DNA from: Streptomyces niveus
Lineage (GTDB): Bacteria; Actinomycetota; Actinomycetes; Streptomycetales; Streptomycetaceae
Direction: 5' to 3'
Assembly: GCF_001723055.1 (NCBI RefSeq)
Contig: NZ_MDCR01000131.1
Coordinates: forward strand, 1 to 42,816
DNA length: 42,816 nt
The notes below the pieces were generated by a model, which did no database searches, had not been told where the DNA came from, and saw only the letters and a list, made by a program, of their open reading frames with translations. Positions 40,109-42,816 of the stretch are shown piece after piece; positions within the stretch are counted from its first letter, which is position 1, and each line of letters begins with the position of its first letter. Position numbers and translations under genes: made by a program.

Positions 40109-42816
40109 CTACTCGCCGAGTGCGGGCTGCTCGGCAGAGACCGTCTCCTTGGAGGCGGTCTTCTTCTTGGCCCGGGTCGGTCGCCAGCCCCGCAGGTCCG
40201 CCTCGCTCACCTGGTGCTTGGCGCACAGCTCCTCGAAGTACGCCTGGTACTCATCGGCGGGTACCCCCTCCCACTCCTCGTCGTACTCACCGTGCCACTG
40301 CCGCATCCACGGCAGAACTTCGAGTAGCCCGGCGAGCAGCGGCTTGATGCGGTCGGTGTCCCAACCCGCCTGCTTCGTACGGTCGTCTACGAGGTTGAAC
40401 AGTGCCTGAGCCTGGTCCTTGTGGTCCCAGCCGGCCCAACCCAGCAGGACGGTCGGATCGGCGTCCGGGCTCGCTCCCAGGTAGGAGATGAAACGCTCCT
40501 TGGGCACGTCGAGCTTGCCGCGGTTGGACCAGTACGACTGCTTGAGAAAGTCGGAGCCCTTGTACTTCGGCGGTACGGGGATATCGAGCCGCTGGCCCGT
40601 CCGGTCCTCGTCACGCTGCAGTTCCCAGACCTGCTCCCACTGTTCGCGATTGCGGAGCCCGGAGTCCTTGTAGCGGAGCGCGGCAAGGTACGGGACGTGC
40701 TCGGCGTCAACGACCTCCGCGAGCACGCCCGCGAGGGGCAGGTCCGGCTTACCCATGTGGTCGGCAGCGTAGAGCTGAGCGACGGAGTTGAAGTCGGCGT
40801 CGTCGCGGAGGGCGTCGGCGAGCTGGCTGACGGTCAGAGTGCGTGGCTGCTTGATCCCGTCACGGAGGGCATACCAGAGGCTCGGCTCCTCAATTCGGTC
40901 CAGGAGCCAGGTCCGCAAGGCCGCCTTTTCCTTCTTCTCCCACGAGTCACCGGCCCAACGCCGTTTGCACTCGGGCCGCTCAATGAGAGCGATATCCTTA
41001 CGGGAGTTGATGATGTCGATGCGGGCTTGAACGACGTCGCGGTACCAGTCGGGCCAGCGGTTCGGGATGTCGGTGACGGGGGTCGATCCGTGCCGCTCGA
41101 ACCAAACAGTTTCGGTCTCGCCCGTTGCAACCTTCCGCGCCAGCACAATCTCGAACGCCCTCTCACCCAGGTGGACTTCGGGGATAGTGGCTAGAACAGG
41201 CGAGGGGGCGGTGGCCCGGGACACGTCGGCATCGGACAGCAGCCCGTACAACCCGTACACCTGCCAGTCCAGCTCTTCCTGGAGGGTGATCATCTGTTGG
41301 CTTATACGGGTATTTCCGCTGTGGGCAACGTCGAGGAGGGCGCGGGTCGGTACGGCTTCCGCCGAGATAGCGGATGGCTCAGACTTTCCCAGTTCCTGCG
41401 CAAGGGATTCGAGCAGGCGGCCCACGACAAGTGGAAGTCGCTCGGGGAGAGGGAACTCCTGGAGCTTAGTCCCGGTGAACTCGTAGAAACGTTCCCACTC
41501 ATCATGCATAAAGCCACCAGTACCAGACTGGCTTCCCTTGTCATGACTTACCTGCTTCAGCCAGAAACAGGCCGTCGAGGAGTTGAGCAACCCCAACAAC
41601 TCTAGATATTCTTCTTCTTCGGCCTCTTTGTGCAACTTGACAACAGGCGCGGAGCGCGTAAAGACATCGCCACCGCGCCCCAGTACAAACTGATTGTGAG
41701 TTGCCACAAAAGCAAAAGACAGCAAGAAGGGGGACCAGTACCGCCCAGGGGAGAAACTCGAGTACTCAAACCAGGTCAACCCTTGCTCTTCCTGCGTACC
41801 CGAGAGCGCCTTTCGCAACTTCAGAAGCAAACGATTTTGCCAGAGAATCCTCTCCGCCGCTTCATCAATCTTGGCAGTGCGATCAGGCTCCGAGTAGGGA
41901 AAGATCGAGCTGATCCTCTCCGCAATTCCCCATTCCCGTACCGAAGTCCCAACCAACAGGTCGCGCACATCATGACTCGGCACGCCTCTCCTGCGAATCA
42001 CACCTCGATTCAGCATGTAAGCGTCATCTTCGCGAGTTACGGCACAGAATCCAATACTGTCAGCACGGTCCTTCAAGCGCTCCCGAGCAGCAGCTTCAAG
42101 AAATCCCAGAACACTACCCGCCCCGCCGCCGCTGAGCGACCATGGATAACTGGAAAACCGCCCCGCATCAGAGTCCTCAACGGAGATCCACTCAGATTCA
42201 CTTCCGGGCCTCAGCGCCTGACTCTTAATCGCCCTCCACACGAGCCCATCTGCCGGGACATCAGGCTGCTCAGGCTCTCCCCGAACTCCAAGCACTGCTC
42301 GAATTTTCTGATCATATCTGGGGATCCGGTTCCGCCCCACCAAGATCACAGTGGGCGTGCCGTGTCCTGGGATAAAGGCACCAGACGTGTCGATCACATG
42401 GGAAAGTTCAACCTCCCCCCAGAAGAAGACCTCAATCAGCCTCTTTCCAAACTCTCGCTTCATGAACGAGTTGGCTGTAATTTGCCCAACAAAACCACCT
42501 CCCCCCGAATTCCCTCCAGCCCCCCTCACAGCAAGGTAAAATAGCCGTTGGGCAAATGGAACCGACAACGCGTACTGCCCCGAGCAGGCATCGTACGCGC
42601 TACGATAATTCTTCTTTTCTTCAGTGTCCTTCACCGTAATGTAAGGCGGGTTTCCCACCACTACGTGATATGACGCCCGCCCCAGCAGATCCACCCGCCC
42701 CGCGAACTCCCCCACATCCTCCGTCGCGTACTCGAACGCCGCTCCGTCACCGTCCCCTTCCTCGGCGAACAGCGTGTCCAAATCAGTCTGAATACCCGCC
42801 GCCCCCCGCCCATGCA
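40109..42816 (-). CDS. pglX: BREX type 2 adenine-specific DNA methyltransferase PglX, 5'-truncated by the window edge
   Basis: The reading frame is open at the right edge, so the N-terminus is missing; about 900 residues are visible. The catalytic NPPY motif (42641-42652, NPPYITVKD) is that of N6-adenine methyltransferases. Downstream are FVGQITANSFMKREFG, GHGTPTVILVGRNR and a long target-recognition and C-terminal region (PDWYRDVVQARID, ending QPALGE). PglX methylates host DNA so that BREX can tell self from phage. The SAM-binding motif I must lie in the missing part. The portion from about 41.5 kb to 42.6 kb is near 50% GC against roughly 65-72% elsewhere and holds several G6 runs on the coding strand. 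In standard type 2 loci pglY follows directly; here 4.2 kb of other genes intervene. Confidence 0.93.
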   Translation of the reverse strand, partial: HGRGAAGIQTDLDTLFAEEGDGDGAAFEYATEDVGEFAGRVDLLGRASYHVVVGNPPYITVKDTEEKKNYRSAYDACSGQYALSVPFAQRLFYLAVRGAGGNSGGGGFVGQITANSFMKREFGKRLIEVFFWGEVELSHVIDTSGAFIPGHGTPTVILVGRNRIPRYDQKIRAVLGVRGEPEQPDVPADGLVWRAIKSQALRPGSESEWISVEDSDAGRFSSYPWSLSGGGAGSVLGFLEAAARERLKDRADSIGFCAVTREDDAYMLNRGVIRRRGVPSHDVRDLLVGTSVREWGIAERISSIFPYSEPDRTAKIDEAAERILWQNRLLLKLRKALSGTQEEQGLTWFEYSSFSPGRYWSPFLLSFAFVATHNQFVLGRGGDVFTRSAPVVKLHKEAEEEEYLELLGLLNSSTACFWLKQVSHDKGSQSGTGGFMHDEWERFYEFTGTKLQEFPLPERLPLVVGRLLESLAQELGKSEPSAISAEAVPTRALLDVAHSGNTRISQQMITLQEELDWQVYGLYGLLSDADVSRATAPSPVLATIPEVHLGERAFEIVLARKVATGETETVWFERHGSTPVTDIPNRWPDWYRDVVQARIDIINSRKDIALIERPECKRRWAGDSWEKKEKAALRTWLLDRIEEPSLWYALRDGIKQPRTLTVSQLADALRDDADFNSVAQLYAADHMGKPDLPLAGVLAEVVDAEHVPYLAALRYKDSGLRNREQWEQVWELQRDEDRTGQRLDIPVPPKYKGSDFLKQSYWSNRGKLDVPKERFISYLGASPDADPTVLLGWAGWDHKDQAQALFNLVDDRTKQAGWDTDRIKPLLAGLLEVLPWMRQWHGEYDEEWEGVPADEYQAYFEELCAKHQVSEADLRGWRPTRAKKKTASKETVSAEQPALGE

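Noticed and set aside
1..42816. CRISPR arrays, tRNA, rRNA
   Set aside because: I saw no regularly spaced direct repeats, tRNA cloverleaf with TTCRA arm or rRNA signatures by eye. A computed scan was not possible.

Overview
The window is high-GC actinobacterial DNA, almost certainly Streptomyces. The evidence is GTG/TTG starts, ATGA/GTGA-coupled operons, AfsA/AfsR/SARP-type regulators, a DUF5753/DUF397 regulatory pair, and a TTA codon in one gene. It holds two accessory blocks side by side: a biosynthetic gene cluster (about 0.66-24.2 kb) and a defense island (about 24.7 kb to the right edge).

Left flank (1-504): the C-terminus of a KorB-like 2-oxoacid:ferredoxin oxidoreductase beta subunit, overlapping a 7Fe-type ferredoxin.

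Biosynthetic cluster: an AfsA-like gamma-butyrolactone enzyme and a large AfsR-like regulator lie at the left end. A tightly coupled minus-strand run (18398 down to 4502) encodes, in transcription order, an FkbH-like glyceryl-ACP enzyme, a fatty acyl-AMP ligase, two acyl-CoA-dehydrogenase-like flavoproteins, an ACP, a KS-AT-ACP polyketide synthase module without reductive domains, a KAS III-like enzyme, a second ACP, a stand-alone E2-type acyltransferase and a phosphopantetheinyl transferase. A flavin monooxygenase diverges from the operon. A P450, a DUF4260 membrane protein, a type II thioesterase and a SARP regulator form a further minus-strand group, and a DUF6059-like small protein diverges from the SARP. 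FkbH + ACP + KAS III + E2-type acyltransferase is the known tetronate-forming set (RK-682, agglomerin, tetronomycin pathways). FAAL + ACP + paired dehydrogenases is the set that makes unsaturated lipid starters (enduracidin, ramoplanin). I infer a 3-acyltetronate with an unsaturated side chain: the FAAL loads a fatty acid, the dehydrogenases desaturate it, the module adds one malonate and leaves a beta-ketone, and the KAS III joins this to glyceryl-ACP. The flavin enzyme and P450 would then tailor it.

Defense island: a type 2 BREX (Pgl) system reads on the minus strand as pglX (cut by the right edge), then pglY, pglZ, brxD and brxHI. pglW, if present, lies beyond the right edge. A DUF3800 gene converges on brxHI. 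Between pglX and pglY lies a plus-strand pair resembling QatB (N-terminus Met-Gly-Thr-Ser) and QatC (QueC-like, with SGGLDS and a Cys cluster), without QatA or QatD. Beside it is an HATPase / DUF5753-XRE / DUF397 regulatory trio. The part of pglX nearest the edge is much poorer in GC than the rest and carries several G6 tracts.

I found no tRNA, rRNA, CRISPR array or integrase. A 177-bp inverted-repeat element lies between the flavin monooxygenase and P450 genes.
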